DNA from: an uncultured Clostridium sp.
GTDB lineage: Bacteria; Bacillota; Clostridia; TANB77; CAG-508
Length of the DNA: 64,000 nucleotides
NCBI GenBank assembly: GCA_947365805.1
Contig: CANAZY010000002.1
Span: 1-64,000 of the forward strand
Direction: 5' to 3'
The first letter of the stretch is position 1, and each line of letters starts with the position of its first letter. Positions 49,124 to 58,622 of this stretch are shown piece by piece. Below the pieces are notes generated by a model that was not told the origin of the DNA, did not search any database, and worked only from the letters and a program-made list of their open reading frames with translations. The translations under genes and the position numbers were made by a program.

Positions 49124-50026
49124 TTAATTAAATTTAAAGTTTTTTACAATTCCATCTTTATCTTGCCAATCTTCATTTACTTTTACCCATGTTTTTAAGT
49201 TTATTTTTGTATCTAACATTTTTTCTAGGTCTTTTCTTGCATAAGTTCCAATTCTTTTTAACATAGCTCCATTTTTTCCAATGATAATTCCTTTGTGTGA
49301 GTTTCTTAGACAATAGATGGTTGCTTCTATATCATATATTTCTGATTCATTTTTGGTGTGTCTTAAATTCATTTTTTCTACTTGTACATATAACCCATGT
49401 GGCACTTCATCCTCTAACAACTTTAATGCTTTTTCTCTTATTACCTCTTCTACTAATTGCCTCATTGTTTGGTCTGTATATTCATCAATATCATAATAAG
49501 CAGGACCTGGTTTTAGTAATTTTTCAATTTCACTTAAAACGTCTTTCGTTTTATCTTGTTTTAAAGCAGAAATTGGAATAACAGCACTAAAATCATATTC
49601 TTTACGATATTGTTCAATTAGTCCAAGTAATGTTTCTCTTTTTACTAAATCAATTTTGTTAATCACTAAAATCGTTTTCTTTTTAGCTTCTTTGATTTTG
49701 TCTAAAATAATTCGGTCTCCTCTTCCAATTTCTTCACTAGTCGCTTCAATTAAGAATAATACAACATCCACTTCGCCAACACTTCCAAATGCTGTTTCTA
49801 TCATTGTATTTCCTAGTTTTGTTTTTGGTTTATGAATTCCTGGTGTATCGATAAAAATAATTTGAGAATGTTCTTTATTCACAATCGCACGAATTGCAGT
49901 TCTTGTGGTTTGTGGCTTATTGGTCATAATTGCAACTTTTTCTCCCACAAGTGAATTGATTAATGTTGATTTTCCTACATTGGTTCTTCCTATAATTGAT
50001 ACAAATCCTGATTTAAATTCTTCCAT
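49124..50026 (-). CDS. era: GTPase Era
   Basis: 300 residues. G1 GRTNVGKSTLIN, G3 DTPGIHKPK, G4 NKIDLV, then a C-terminal KH domain (IIGKNGAMLKRIGTYARKDL). Binds 16S rRNA 3' end during 30S maturation. Confidence 0.97.
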   Translation of the reverse strand: MEEFKSGFVSIIGRTNVGKSTLINSLVGEKVAIMTNKPQTTRTAIRAIVNKEHSQIIFIDTPGIHKPKTKLGNTMIETAFGSVGEVDVVLFLIEATSEEIGRGDRIILDKIKEAKKKTILVINKIDLVKRETLLGLIEQYRKEYDFSAVIPISALKQDKTKDVLSEIEKLLKPGPAYYDIDEYTDQTMRQLVEEVIREKALKLLEDEVPHGLYVQVEKMNLRHTKNESEIYDIEATIYCLRNSHKGIIIGKNGAMLKRIGTYARKDLEKMLDTKINLKTWVKVNEDWQDKDGIVKNFKFN

Positions 50027-50168
50027 GTTTCCTTCTTCCTTTATTTTTTCTTATTATACCTATTCTATTTTATTAAGTTTGTAGATTTTGGTCGTTAAAT
50101 TTTATGTTTTTTTCTTCTTTTTTTACTTGACAAATGGATTATATTCTATTTGCAATATTTTTAAAAAC

Positions 50169-50196
50169 GGGTCGATGAAGGCATCGACCCCTACAG
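50169..50196. repeat. Intergenic palindrome GGGTCGATG-AAGG-CATCGACCC
   Basis: A 9-bp perfect stem followed by CTACAG, upstream of era and downstream of the DUF3048 gene. Confidence 0.75.
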
Positions 50197-50199
50197 TTC

Positions 50200-51249
50200 T
50201 TATTCAATTACAACATTAGCATCAATTGGACAGATTTGGATAAAGGTATTTCCATCATTTACTTTAATTTCATTTCCTTGTAAATCTTTGTATACCGTTT
50301 TACTTGTCCTTGATGATTTACTACATACAATTTCAATTGCTTTTCCATTGGTAATGTAATATCCTTTTAAGTCTCCAATATTGTTTAATCCTTGTCTATC
50401 TTTATTTTCTGGATCATTTAGTTTATAATTTTTTGCAAATGTAATAATAATATTTTTGGTAACAATATCTTCTTTTGTTGTCCAATCTGTTTGTTTTACA
50501 TTTCTTGCATAACGTATATATCGTTTATTTTCCTTGTCATAGGTATAGCTAACTGTATGCGATGTTGAATATGGGATTACTACATGGCTTGCTTCTACCC
50601 CTTCATTTAATTCTACTTGACTTGCTTGGTAGTTTAATACACTTTTTGTATTAGAATTGGTTTGTGTTTTATATCCTTTTGCCTGTGCCATTTTCAAAAT
50701 ATTTTTTGTACTCGTTACTGCATTATGTGGTGCTTTTTTATCTTTTACTCTCCAAAAATCAGTTGAACTTTGTGTAATTCCATTTAGATTGTTTACTTTT
50801 AATTTTTTAATATCTGTTTCTGCTTGAGGACTCCAACCATAATGTACATAGATTGCTTCATTTTCTAATGCATAATCCAAGAAATAATGTCTTGAACTTC
50901 TAACTGGACCAATTTTTTCTAAGTCGACACCTTTAAATACTGGCATTAATCTTGTTTCTCCACCTTCTACAATAATTTCATAAACAAGATATGCCTGGTT
51001 TAATCCTGCTTGTGGCCACGCTCCTTTATGATTATCAATCATAACAGCGATTGGTCTATCATTTCCTTGATATATTTTAATTTGTTCTTCTTTCTTCTTT
51101 CCTGTATCTTTTCCTAGGGAAATAATCCCATTTCCTGTTTGTCCATCATTATTTTTGTTTCCAACAACTTTCATTGCTAAAAGAACACCTGCTACTATTA
51201 CTAATATTATTAAAATAACTATTAAAAATTTAATTCCTTTATTTTTCAC
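50200..51249 (-). CDS. DUF3048 (YerB-like) membrane-anchored protein
   Basis: About 349 residues from a GTG start at 51249 (KNKGIKFLIVILIILVIVAG), supported by AAAGGAG. DUF3048 core: DRPIAVMIDNHKGAWPQAGL, YLVYEIIVEGGETRLMPVFK, and GPVRSSRHYFLDYALENEAI. Secreted side, function unknown, common in Firmicutes. Confidence 0.85.
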   Translation of the reverse strand: MKNKGIKFLIVILIILVIVAGVLLAMKVVGNKNNDGQTGNGIISLGKDTGKKKEEQIKIYQGNDRPIAVMIDNHKGAWPQAGLNQAYLVYEIIVEGGETRLMPVFKGVDLEKIGPVRSSRHYFLDYALENEAIYVHYGWSPQAETDIKKLKVNNLNGITQSSTDFWRVKDKKAPHNAVTSTKNILKMAQAKGYKTQTNSNTKSVLNYQASQVELNEGVEASHVVIPYSTSHTVSYTYDKENKRYIRYARNVKQTDWTTKEDIVTKNIIITFAKNYKLNDPENKDRQGLNNIGDLKGYYITNGKAIEIVCSKSSRTSKTVYKDLQGNEIKVNDGNTFIQICPIDANVVIE

Positions 51250-51269
51250 TTTTCTTTCTCCTTTTGGTT

Positions 51270-52019
51270 CTAGAATGATGTTATACCTAAATATAAAATT
51301 ACAAGTCCATATAGTAAGACAACTACTAGTATTCCCACACAAGCCCCTGTTATAATTTCTGTTTTTGTACGTTTTCCTACTTGATAACGGTTAATAGAAA
51401 CTAACAAGGCAAGTACCAAAGCCAATGTAAAGATAACGACATTTTTTGTTGTTAACCATACAATAGTAAGGGCTGCAAATGCTACCGCAGTTTGCCCACT
51501 TGGCATAAAATCTTTTTTAATAAATTTATGATTTCTTGTTGCTGCTGCCTTTAGAGTAACAATCACAATAACAGTTAATAATACGGAAACAAATGCTAAA
51601 TGTACTGGAGAATTTGCAACTTCTTCTACTATTTTTAATCCTATTGTACTAATTTTTTCAAAAAATAAAAAATATGCTACAATAATTGCATTAATCGCTG
51701 TTATCACGACAGCTCCTGCTCCTACATCTTTTGCAATTTTGGCTTTAGGATGATAAAGGTCTGTATACAAATCAACAACAGTTTCAATTGCTGTGTTTAT
51801 CATCTCTGCTACAATAATTAGCACAACCGTAAACATTAAACACAAAAATTCTGCCTTTGATAAATCAAAAAATAAACTAATTAGCATAACAGCTACTGCT
51901 ATAATTAATTGTTTTTTTATGTTGCTCTGTGTTGTAATTGCATAGATAATACCATCTAAAGCATTTTGGCACGCATCTAAGAAATTACCATTTTTCATTT
52001 TATGCTCTTTTTCTTTCAT
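51270..52019 (-). CDS. DgkA-type lipid kinase fused to a degenerate PAP2 phosphatase domain
   Basis: 249 residues. The N-terminal half (about 1-125) is the undecaprenol/diacylglycerol kinase fold with AEMINTAIETVVDLYTDLYH. The C-terminal half is PAP2-like (MPSGQTAVAFAALT and SINRYQVGKRTKTEIITG), but the usual catalytic His residues are Gln and Thr, so phosphatase activity is doubtful. Neighbours ybeY and era match the usual dgkA position. Confidence 0.85.
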   Translation of the reverse strand: MKEKEHKMKNGNFLDACQNALDGIIYAITTQSNIKKQLIIAVAVMLISLFFDLSKAEFLCLMFTVVLIIVAEMINTAIETVVDLYTDLYHPKAKIAKDVGAGAVVITAINAIIVAYFLFFEKISTIGLKIVEEVANSPVHLAFVSVLLTVIVIVTLKAAATRNHKFIKKDFMPSGQTAVAFAALTIVWLTTKNVVIFTLALVLALLVSINRYQVGKRTKTEIITGACVGILVVVLLYGLVILYLGITSF

Positions 52020-52031
52020 ATTACCACCTAT

Positions 52032-52514
52032 CTAAATTCTTGCAATATTTAAATCTTGTAGTACTTTTTCTTCTTTTGGTCTCATTTCTAACTTATCTTT
52101 TTCTTCTATATGGTCATATCCCATCAAGTGATAAAACCCATGAACTAACATGTAAGCTAATTCCCTTTCAAAACTATGTCCATATTCAACTGCTTGTTCT
52201 TCTACTCTTGGAATTGATATTACAATATCTCCTAACACATCTTCTACTTCATGATTTTGTTCTAAAAGCATTTGTGTAATCTCTTCTTTTTCAAACATTG
52301 GAAATGACAATACATCGGTTTGTTTATCTATTTTTCGATATTCTTGATTAATTTTCCTTATATTCTCTGGATTTGTTAATGTAATTGCAATATATATATT
52401 CATATGTGATAAATGTTCTTCCTTAAAACACTGTTCAATTACTTTTTCAATTAGCTTTTCTTGTTCTTTATTTTCTTCTATTTCTAAATATTCAATTTGT
52501 ACAATTCGATTCAT
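52032..52514 (-). CDS. ybeY: Endoribonuclease YbeY
   Basis: 160 residues with zinc motif HGFYHLMGYDH. Processes 16S rRNA 3' ends and takes part in ribosome quality control. Confidence 0.95.
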   Translation of the reverse strand: MNRIVQIEYLEIEENKEQEKLIEKVIEQCFKEEHLSHMNIYIAITLTNPENIRKINQEYRKIDKQTDVLSFPMFEKEEITQMLLEQNHEVEDVLGDIVISIPRVEEQAVEYGHSFERELAYMLVHGFYHLMGYDHIEEKDKLEMRPKEEKVLQDLNIARI

Positions 52515-52569
52515 TTTTGACTTTTGTTAGCTAAAAAGTTAACATTCTCCTTTTTACAATTTCTAATTT

Positions 52570-53787
52570 TTATGCTACTACTGTTTTTTTCTTAATTGTT
52601 TTTTGTTGTAATGTTTTATAAGAATTTTTCAAATTTCTCATTGCTCCCATTTCTACTAGTTTTTGTTTATAGAAGTTAATTATTTTTTCATATTTCTCTG
52701 CTTTTACACTAACTGCTTTTAAATCATTTCTAACAAATAGAATTTCCTTTTGTTTTAAGTATTCTGCTTGGTCTTGGTCTTTCATTTTTGCAATTTTTTT
52801 ATAGTCTTCCCAGAATTTTTTGTATTCTTCTCTTTGTTTTGGTTTGTCCCAATAAATTTTGGTTGATAATAAACGAATATTATAATCCTCAATTAAATTG
52901 ATTAACATTTCATAAGCGCCATTTCTTTTCTTATCGTTCTTTGCTTGAATGATTAAATTTCTAGTATCTTTTAGTAGCTTAATATAGCATTGTTCTGCTA
53001 CAATTAATGGTAAGCTATGGGTAAATAATGTTCTACTAATTCCTAATAACAATAGTTTCTTTTCAATTGTATCCCTTTGATCTAATTTTCCAGCTAAGAA
53101 TGTACTAAATTTATCATATTGTGAAAGTATTTCTTTATAAGTATTTTCTGGCTCTACTTCCATTTTTAATGGTAAAATAGCAACAATATATTCTTCTAAT
53201 GTTTGAAAAATATTTTCATAAATTTCATTTCTTCTTTCTTTTGTCACAAGATGGTCAGCAAGTTGAATGGAATAATTTTTTAAAATCCCTTTATATAAAG
53301 TTTCCATTTTATTGACATAGAAAACTTGGTAACGTTTTAATAGTTTCTCTTTGTTTTGAGTTTGTATTGTTTCATAATCTAGTTCTAATAAATATTTTTG
53401 TTTTCGATACTTATATTCCATATATTGGGTTTCTTTTAAATGTACTACCATATAATATTTTGATAATGCATTTCTTTCAAATGGTGTTGCTGTATCGTTT
53501 TTAACTTTTTTATAAATGGAATCCATAATATATTTATCAATTGATTCTAAATATAGAGCAAACATATCCTCATATTTTTTTAACAAAATTTCTTTTTTAT
53601 TGGTTTCATCATGATTTTCTTCATTTGTCCAACTTTCAAAAGCTTTTAACATATTGTTTCTTTTTGTTTGTATTAATAATCCATTAATTCCAACTTTTGT
53701 TGGAATTAATAGTTTTGTAATGGTTCCTGTTATTTTTCCAAAAAACGTTTTTTCTTGTTCTAATACTCGTAATCCTCTTTCTGCCAT
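52570..53787 (-). CDS. Unknown 405-residue helical protein at the phoH position
   Basis: Long, charged, predicted all-helical, with no signal peptide or membrane segment. N-terminal GLRVLEQEKTFFGKITGTIT, Lys/Tyr-rich middle, C-terminal basic QQKTIKKKTVV. It lies between ybeY and yqfD, where phoH is found in most Firmicutes, but it has no P-loop. Not recognised. It is co-directional with both neighbours. Confidence 0.65.
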   Translation of the reverse strand: MAERGLRVLEQEKTFFGKITGTITKLLIPTKVGINGLLIQTKRNNMLKAFESWTNEENHDETNKKEILLKKYEDMFALYLESIDKYIMDSIYKKVKNDTATPFERNALSKYYMVVHLKETQYMEYKYRKQKYLLELDYETIQTQNKEKLLKRYQVFYVNKMETLYKGILKNYSIQLADHLVTKERRNEIYENIFQTLEEYIVAILPLKMEVEPENTYKEILSQYDKFSTFLAGKLDQRDTIEKKLLLLGISRTLFTHSLPLIVAEQCYIKLLKDTRNLIIQAKNDKKRNGAYEMLINLIEDYNIRLLSTKIYWDKPKQREEYKKFWEDYKKIAKMKDQDQAEYLKQKEILFVRNDLKAVSVKAEKYEKIINFYKQKLVEMGAMRNLKNSYKTLQQKTIKKKTVVA

Positions 53788-53801
53788 GTTTCATCATCCT
53801 T

Positions 53802-54988
53802 TCAAAACAATATTTTTTCCTTTGTGCCTATATTTTCAAGTACTTCATATATTAGTTCTACTTCTACTGTTTGACCTTCTAGTTTTGAATTAATTTGTGT
53901 ATTTACAATTTTTTCTTCGTCTTGTATTTGTTTCTTTAATTCTTCTTCTAATTTAGTAATTAATATTTGTTTTGCCTCTTCTTCCGTATAGGTTATTTGC
54001 TTTTTAGTTAATTCTTTATAGGTCACTTTCGTAAATTCCATAGGGAAATAAAAGTTTGAAAATATTTTTAATTTTTTGCTTTCATTTATTGTATCATAAT
54101 TTTCAAAATATGGAACCCCTTTCGGAAAATTTATTTTGAAATTGTTAATATTGATTCCGTAATTTATTTTCTCATTTCCAGTTTCTTCTTCTATGTAAGA
54201 ATTCAAATCAATTGTGTCTTTAACACAATACCATACTTTTGCCTCAACTTGTGCTTTTGCATGTACATATCTTGTTCCGTGTATATTTTCCTTCTATCCA
54301 TCCACCCACAATTGTATTACCGTTTTGTTACAATATCTCCCACTTTCACTAGGGCTGTACCGTTTTGGACGTTTATTTTTGTTATAATTCCTTCTTTATT
54401 TGAAACAATATTGCAATATTCGCTTTCGTTTATGATTTCTGGTTTTTTATCTGCTTCTACTACTTCTACAATTGCATTTGTCCCTACCATTTTAATTCCA
54501 ATCCACGCAATATCATCCCTATGTAGTCGAATGCTATTGATTACTTCCTTAGTATCAACTGTATTTTTTAATATTCCTACTTTTAATCCATATTGATTTA
54601 ACTGTTTTAATAATTCTTCTTTGGAAAGATTATTGTCTCCTATTAACTCAATATTCCATACAAAATTTGAAAGTCCTATAATAATTGCTATCATTACAAG
54701 AAGTAATCCTATAAACATTTTTCTTTTTTTATATTTATTTAAAACAAATGGAAATCCTCTCTTTTTTTCAATTTTTACATGGCATTTGGTTGTTTTTGCA
54801 ATTTGTCTTATTTTTTTAAAATCTTTAATAGCAATATTGGTAAAGAGAAAACTTGATTTTTTTCTTTTCATATTCCATAGTAAAATATTTTTACTAATAC
54901 AAATATTGATGAATCGTTCAATAAAATACCCCTCTACACTAATGGTCGCATATCCAAGTAAGTAATACATTATAATTTTAACAAACAT
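53802..54988 (-). CDS. yqfD: Sporulation protein YqfD, joined by two +1 shifts at CGG
   Basis: Read conventionally this is two fragments and a gap with stops. The N-terminal part has a membrane span (KRKMFIGLLLVMIAIIIGLS) and NVQNGTALVKVGDIVTK, then CGG at 54320-54322. Skipping C continues GNTIVGGWIEGKYT to a second CGG at 54277-54279. Skipping its C gives GTRYVHAKAQVEAKVWYCVK and the C-terminal fragment from NSYIEEETGNEK on. Together about 395 residues, full length for YqfD. It follows yqfC as in Bacillus and most spore formers. Confidence 0.92.
54277..54279 (-). other. CGG +1 shift site 9 (yqfD, second)
   Basis: Minus strand ACA CGG AAC. Skipping C gives ACA GGA ACA, Thr-Gly-Thr, of the conserved EGKYTGTRYVHA segment. 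Confidence 0.9.
54320..54322 (-). other. CGG +1 shift site 8 (yqfD, first)
   Basis: Minus strand AAA CGG TAA. Skipping C gives AAA GGT AAT, Lys-Gly-Asn. Without the shift, TAA follows immediately. Confidence 0.9.
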
Positions 54989-55007
54989 TTCCTTTTGTCC
55001 CCCTTAT

Positions 55008-55301
55008 TTACTCATCTGTTATACTTTCAAAATCAATGCTATCAATAGTACCTAATACCATAATGTCATCACCTGTCATTTCTTTTAAACGTAGATTAAA
55101 ACCATTAATATTAATTGCTCCTATATGAGTATTAATTTTAATATAAAAATCTTCATATTCTAAAATCGCTTTATAATTTTCAATTAATAGTTCATGAAAT
55201 CCAATAAGACTTATTTTAGGCTCATTACTTACAACTTCTTGTGGCAACTCTAATATTCTTGTAATTCGACTTCTTGCTTTGCTCTTTTTGTCTTTTCTCA
55301 T
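55008..55301 (-). CDS. yqfC: Sporulation protein YqfC
   Basis: 97 residues. KARSRITRILELPQEVVSNE and YKAILEYEDFYIKINTHIGA are typical of YqfC. Directly upstream of yqfD. Confidence 0.9.
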   Translation of the reverse strand: MRKDKKSKARSRITRILELPQEVVSNEPKISLIGFHELLIENYKAILEYEDFYIKINTHIGAININGFNLRLKEMTGDDIMVLGTIDSIDFESITDE

Positions 55302-55512
55302 AATCTCCTCCTGGTTTTAATATTTCTTTTTTATGTATATGCAACAAGGATTTCATTCATGCGAATTATATTTACTCCATATTATTTTACGATTTTTAAA
55401 GCTTTTTCTTTGGTATTCTACTTCTAATTTAAGAAAATCTTAAATTTTTTTCATAAATTCTTAAAAACTATTTTAAAAATTTTTTATATAATCATTTTGA
55501 GGTGAAAATAAA

Positions 55513-56237
55513 ATGGCAAATAAACATAGGAAAAAGAAAAAGTTTTCTATAAAATGGATTATCTTTTTATTAATTTTTTTATTATGTGGCTTTTTTTGGT
55601 TAAATCGATATTTTTTAAAATATACCTTAGTTGCAACTTCTAGTAATATTTATTATTCTGGAATTGGGCAAAAAAATATTTCTGGCGAGGACGGTTATTT
55701 TACTACTTTTACAACTACAAATGGAAAAACCTATAAAGAATATAAACAAAACGGTAATAGTTCTTGGTCAGAACGTTATTATTGGGGTGGAACAATGGCA
55801 CAAAACGGTTGCGGTATTACTTGTATTGCTACTCTTGCAAGCCGGATATGGTATGAATTATACGCCAGAGGATTTACGAAAAAAATATGCACCAACAAAA
55901 AAAGACCATTTGGCTGGTGATTCTATTTCTTCGGAATTACAAAATTATTTTTCGATTGATAATTCCGATTTTCGATATGCTAATATTTATTTTGAAAAAG
56001 ATTACATTTTTAATTGGCTAAAAGAAGATAAACCTATTTTAATTTGTGTTTGGGATAAACCAAATAGTAAATGGACGACCTCTTCTCACTATATGTTACT
56101 TCTTGCAACCGATAATATCTCTAAAGTTTATGTTTCAAACCCAAATGGTGATGTAGGAAGCCCTAGAATGTCTCGGATGGTATGAATATACAGACGTATT
56201 ACCTTATATTGCAAAAGCTCTTTTTATTGAAAATTAA
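55513..56237 (+). CDS. Membrane-anchored C39-like cysteine peptidase, joined by two +1 shifts at CGG
   Basis: The anchor is KWIIFLLIFLLCGFFWL. The catalytic Cys region NGCGITCIATLAS runs into CGG at 55843-55845. Skipping C gives SGYGMNYTPEDLRKKYAPTK in the next frame. That frame carries the catalytic His region SSHYMLLLATDN and SNPNGDVGSPRMS, then a second CGG at 56174-56176. Skipping C gives GWYEYTDVLPYIAKALFIEN and TAA at 56237. The joined length is about 240 residues, a papain-like C39_2 fold. Ribosome binding site GAGGTG. Confidence 0.85.
55843..55845 (+). other. CGG +1 shift site 10 (C39-like peptidase, first)
   Basis: AGC CGG ATA. Skipping C gives AGC GGA TAT, Ser-Gly-Tyr. Confidence 0.87.
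56174..56176 (+). other. CGG +1 shift site 11 (C39-like peptidase, second)
   Basis: TCT CGG ATG. Skipping C gives TCT GGA TGG, Ser-Gly-Trp. Without the shift a TGA follows two codons later. Confidence 0.87.
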
Positions 56238-56246
56238 TTATAAAAA

Positions 56247-56280
56247 ATGTAGGGTGCGACGAAGGCGTCGACCCCTACAT
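56247..56280. repeat. Intergenic palindrome ATGTAGGG...CCCCTACAT
   Basis: Nearly perfect long inverted repeat around GCGACG-AAGG-CGTCG. It also works as a bidirectional terminator between convergent genes. Confidence 0.75.
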
Positions 56281-56281
56281 T

Positions 56282-58285
56282 TTATTTTGCAATTGTTTTC
56301 TTTTTGTTAATCATTTCTTGAATGATTTCTACTGTTTTTTCGATTCCAAATTTATCAACATTGATACTAAAATCATAATGCTCTAAATCTTTCCATTCCA
56401 TACCAGTATAATGATTATAATGTTTTTGTCTTGCTTTGTTAATTTTATGAATCTCTTTTAACGCTGTTTTTTCATCTAATCCATAATATGTTACAGCTCT
56501 TTTTACTTTTCCTTCATCATCACTATAAACAAAAATTTTAAATACATTTTCTTCATCTTTTAGTACATAATCTGCACATCTACCAACAATCACACAAGAT
56601 TCTTTACTTGCAATTTCTTTAATTGCATTACTTTCTGCAATAAATAAGGTATCATCATTTGTTAAATTATTGTAGTATTGTGAATTAAAGTTTGCAAGTA
56701 ATGTTTCTGTCCTATTTTGTTCTTTTTCTTCAATATATGATGCTGATAATCCACTTTCATTAGATACCATTGTAATTAAGTTTTTATCATATAGCTTGAT
56801 TCCTAGTTTCTCAGCTAATAATTTTCCAATATATCTACCACCAGATCCATATTCTCTATTAATGGTAATTACAAGATGTTCTTTTTCTTCTATTGATTCT
56901 TGTATTTTTTGAATTGTTTTTGGTTCTTCCGTTGTTTTTTTACTTAATTTCTTGGTTTCCAACACTAAGAGTATTATTGATATTACAAATGCAAGTCCAT
57001 CTGCTACTGGTCCTGCATATAAAACTCCCATTACCCCATAATATTTTGATAATATTACAGCTGCTGGTATAAAGAATAAGATTTGTCTAGATAATGTAAT
57101 AAATGCAGACTTTGTTGGTTTTCCTACTGCTTGAAAGAAAATACCAGATGCAATTTGAATTCCATTACATATGGTCAACATTAAGAAAATTCTAAATGCT
57201 AAACAAGCAAATTCATTATACAATACGTCTCCTGAACCAAAAATTCCAATTAATACTTCTGGTATTGTTTGAAACAAAACAAAGGATACCGCCGATACAC
57301 ATAAACTTAATGCCATTACTGTTTTTAGTGTTTTCTTTACTCTATCATATTGTTTTGCTCCATAATTATATCCAACAATTGGTTGACTTCCCGCAGCAAT
57401 TCCTATAATAATACTTGTTAAAATCATATTAATTTTCATAACGATTCCATGTACCGTAATTGGAATTTCTGTTCCAAATTTACTAGTTGCCCCATATTTA
57501 TTATATAATGTGTTTTCTACTGTAATCACAATCATAACAGCCATTTGTGTAATGAAAGAAGAAATACCAAGCATTGATACATTTTTCATGATTTTTAAAG
57601 ATGGTTTGAAGCTTTCTTTTGTAATCTTAATTGATTTAAACCTCTTTAAATACATCATATTAATGAAGAAACTTACCATTTGGCTAACAACAGTTGCTAT
57701 TGCTGCCCCTTTAATTCCCATATCCAATACAAAAATTGAAATTGGATCTAGTATGATGTTTAAAACAGCTCCTATAATCATAGATATCATAGCATATTTA
57801 GGTGCTCCGTCTGCTCTTATAATCGAATTTAAGGTAGTTCCTATCATCATAAATGGAATACCAATAGCAATAATGTATCCATAATCCATCGCATAGCTTC
57901 TTAAATTATCTGTTCCACCAAAGAAAGTAATTAATTGTGGTAAAAATGCAAAAATCAATACTCCTAATATAATTGAAATTATAATCGATATAATAATTCC
58001 ATTAGCAACCCCAGCTTGTGCCTCTTCTTTCTTTTTCTCTCCTAATTTTAAACTTAAGTATGCTGATGTTCCATCGCCAAACATTAATGAAAATGCTAAG
58101 CATAAAACTGCAATTGGGAAAATAACATTCGTTGCACCATTTCCTAAATATCCTACTCCCCATCCAATAAATATCTGGTCTACCATGTTATATAATGCAT
58201 TTACTACTAAAGAAATAATACATGGTATTGCAAACGCTTTTAGTAATTTTCCTATTTTTTCTTTTCCTAAATCTAATGGTTTCAT
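56282..58285 (-). CDS. MATE-family efflux transporter fused to a cytidylate-kinase-like domain
   Basis: 667 residues from ATG 58285 (MKPLDLGKEKIGKLLKAFAI), with AGGAGG upstream. Residues about 1-440 are the MATE fold with twelve segments (ALYNMVDQIFIGWGVGYLGN; GIAAGSQPIVGYNYGAKQYD). Residues about 460-667 are a cytidylate-kinase-like (Cytidylate_kin2) domain (VITINREYGSGGRYIGKLLA, VIVGRCADYVL). The kinase-like part may be a sensor for a nucleotide or for the transport step. Similar fusions exist in Clostridia. Confidence 0.85.
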   Translation of the reverse strand: MKPLDLGKEKIGKLLKAFAIPCIISLVVNALYNMVDQIFIGWGVGYLGNGATNVIFPIAVLCLAFSLMFGDGTSAYLSLKLGEKKKEEAQAGVANGIIISIIISIILGVLIFAFLPQLITFFGGTDNLRSYAMDYGYIIAIGIPFMMIGTTLNSIIRADGAPKYAMISMIIGAVLNIILDPISIFVLDMGIKGAAIATVVSQMVSFFINMMYLKRFKSIKITKESFKPSLKIMKNVSMLGISSFITQMAVMIVITVENTLYNKYGATSKFGTEIPITVHGIVMKINMILTSIIIGIAAGSQPIVGYNYGAKQYDRVKKTLKTVMALSLCVSAVSFVLFQTIPEVLIGIFGSGDVLYNEFACLAFRIFLMLTICNGIQIASGIFFQAVGKPTKSAFITLSRQILFFIPAAVILSKYYGVMGVLYAGPVADGLAFVISIILLVLETKKLSKKTTEEPKTIQKIQESIEEKEHLVITINREYGSGGRYIGKLLAEKLGIKLYDKNLITMVSNESGLSASYIEEKEQNRTETLLANFNSQYYNNLTNDDTLFIAESNAIKEIASKESCVIVGRCADYVLKDEENVFKIFVYSDDEGKVKRAVTYYGLDEKTALKEIHKINKARQKHYNHYTGMEWKDLEHYDFSINVDKFGIEKTVEIIQEMINKKKTIAK

Positions 58286-58327
58286 GTTTTCCTCCTTTTT
58301 TATTTTAGTACAAATAAGGCACATAAA

Positions 58328-58350
58328 AACAACACATGAAATGTGTTGTT
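58328..58350 (-). promoter_or_regulatory. Attenuator-like hairpin upstream of the MATE gene
   Basis: AACAACACAT-GAA-ATGTGTTGTT, 10-bp perfect stem. On the minus strand it is followed by TTTTT, about 45 nt before the start codon. Confidence 0.55.
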
Positions 58351-58622
58351 CGTTAGTCATTATAGCTTACTATAATGTTCGTTTCCATTCATACTTTTGC
58401 GTTTTCTTGAATTGGTATTATAATACATTTTAAAATTCATGTCAAGATTTTCTTTCTACATTTTTCCACTTTTTTCTATTTGTTCTTTTGTTTGTTTTCA
58501 TTTTTCGTCTGTTTTTTATCAAATCAAGTCTTTCTTTTTTATTAATACTTGTCCTAATTCCTCTTGACTTTTTCCATATATTGGATTACACTATGTTTAC
58601 AATTATTAATAGGAGGTTATAT

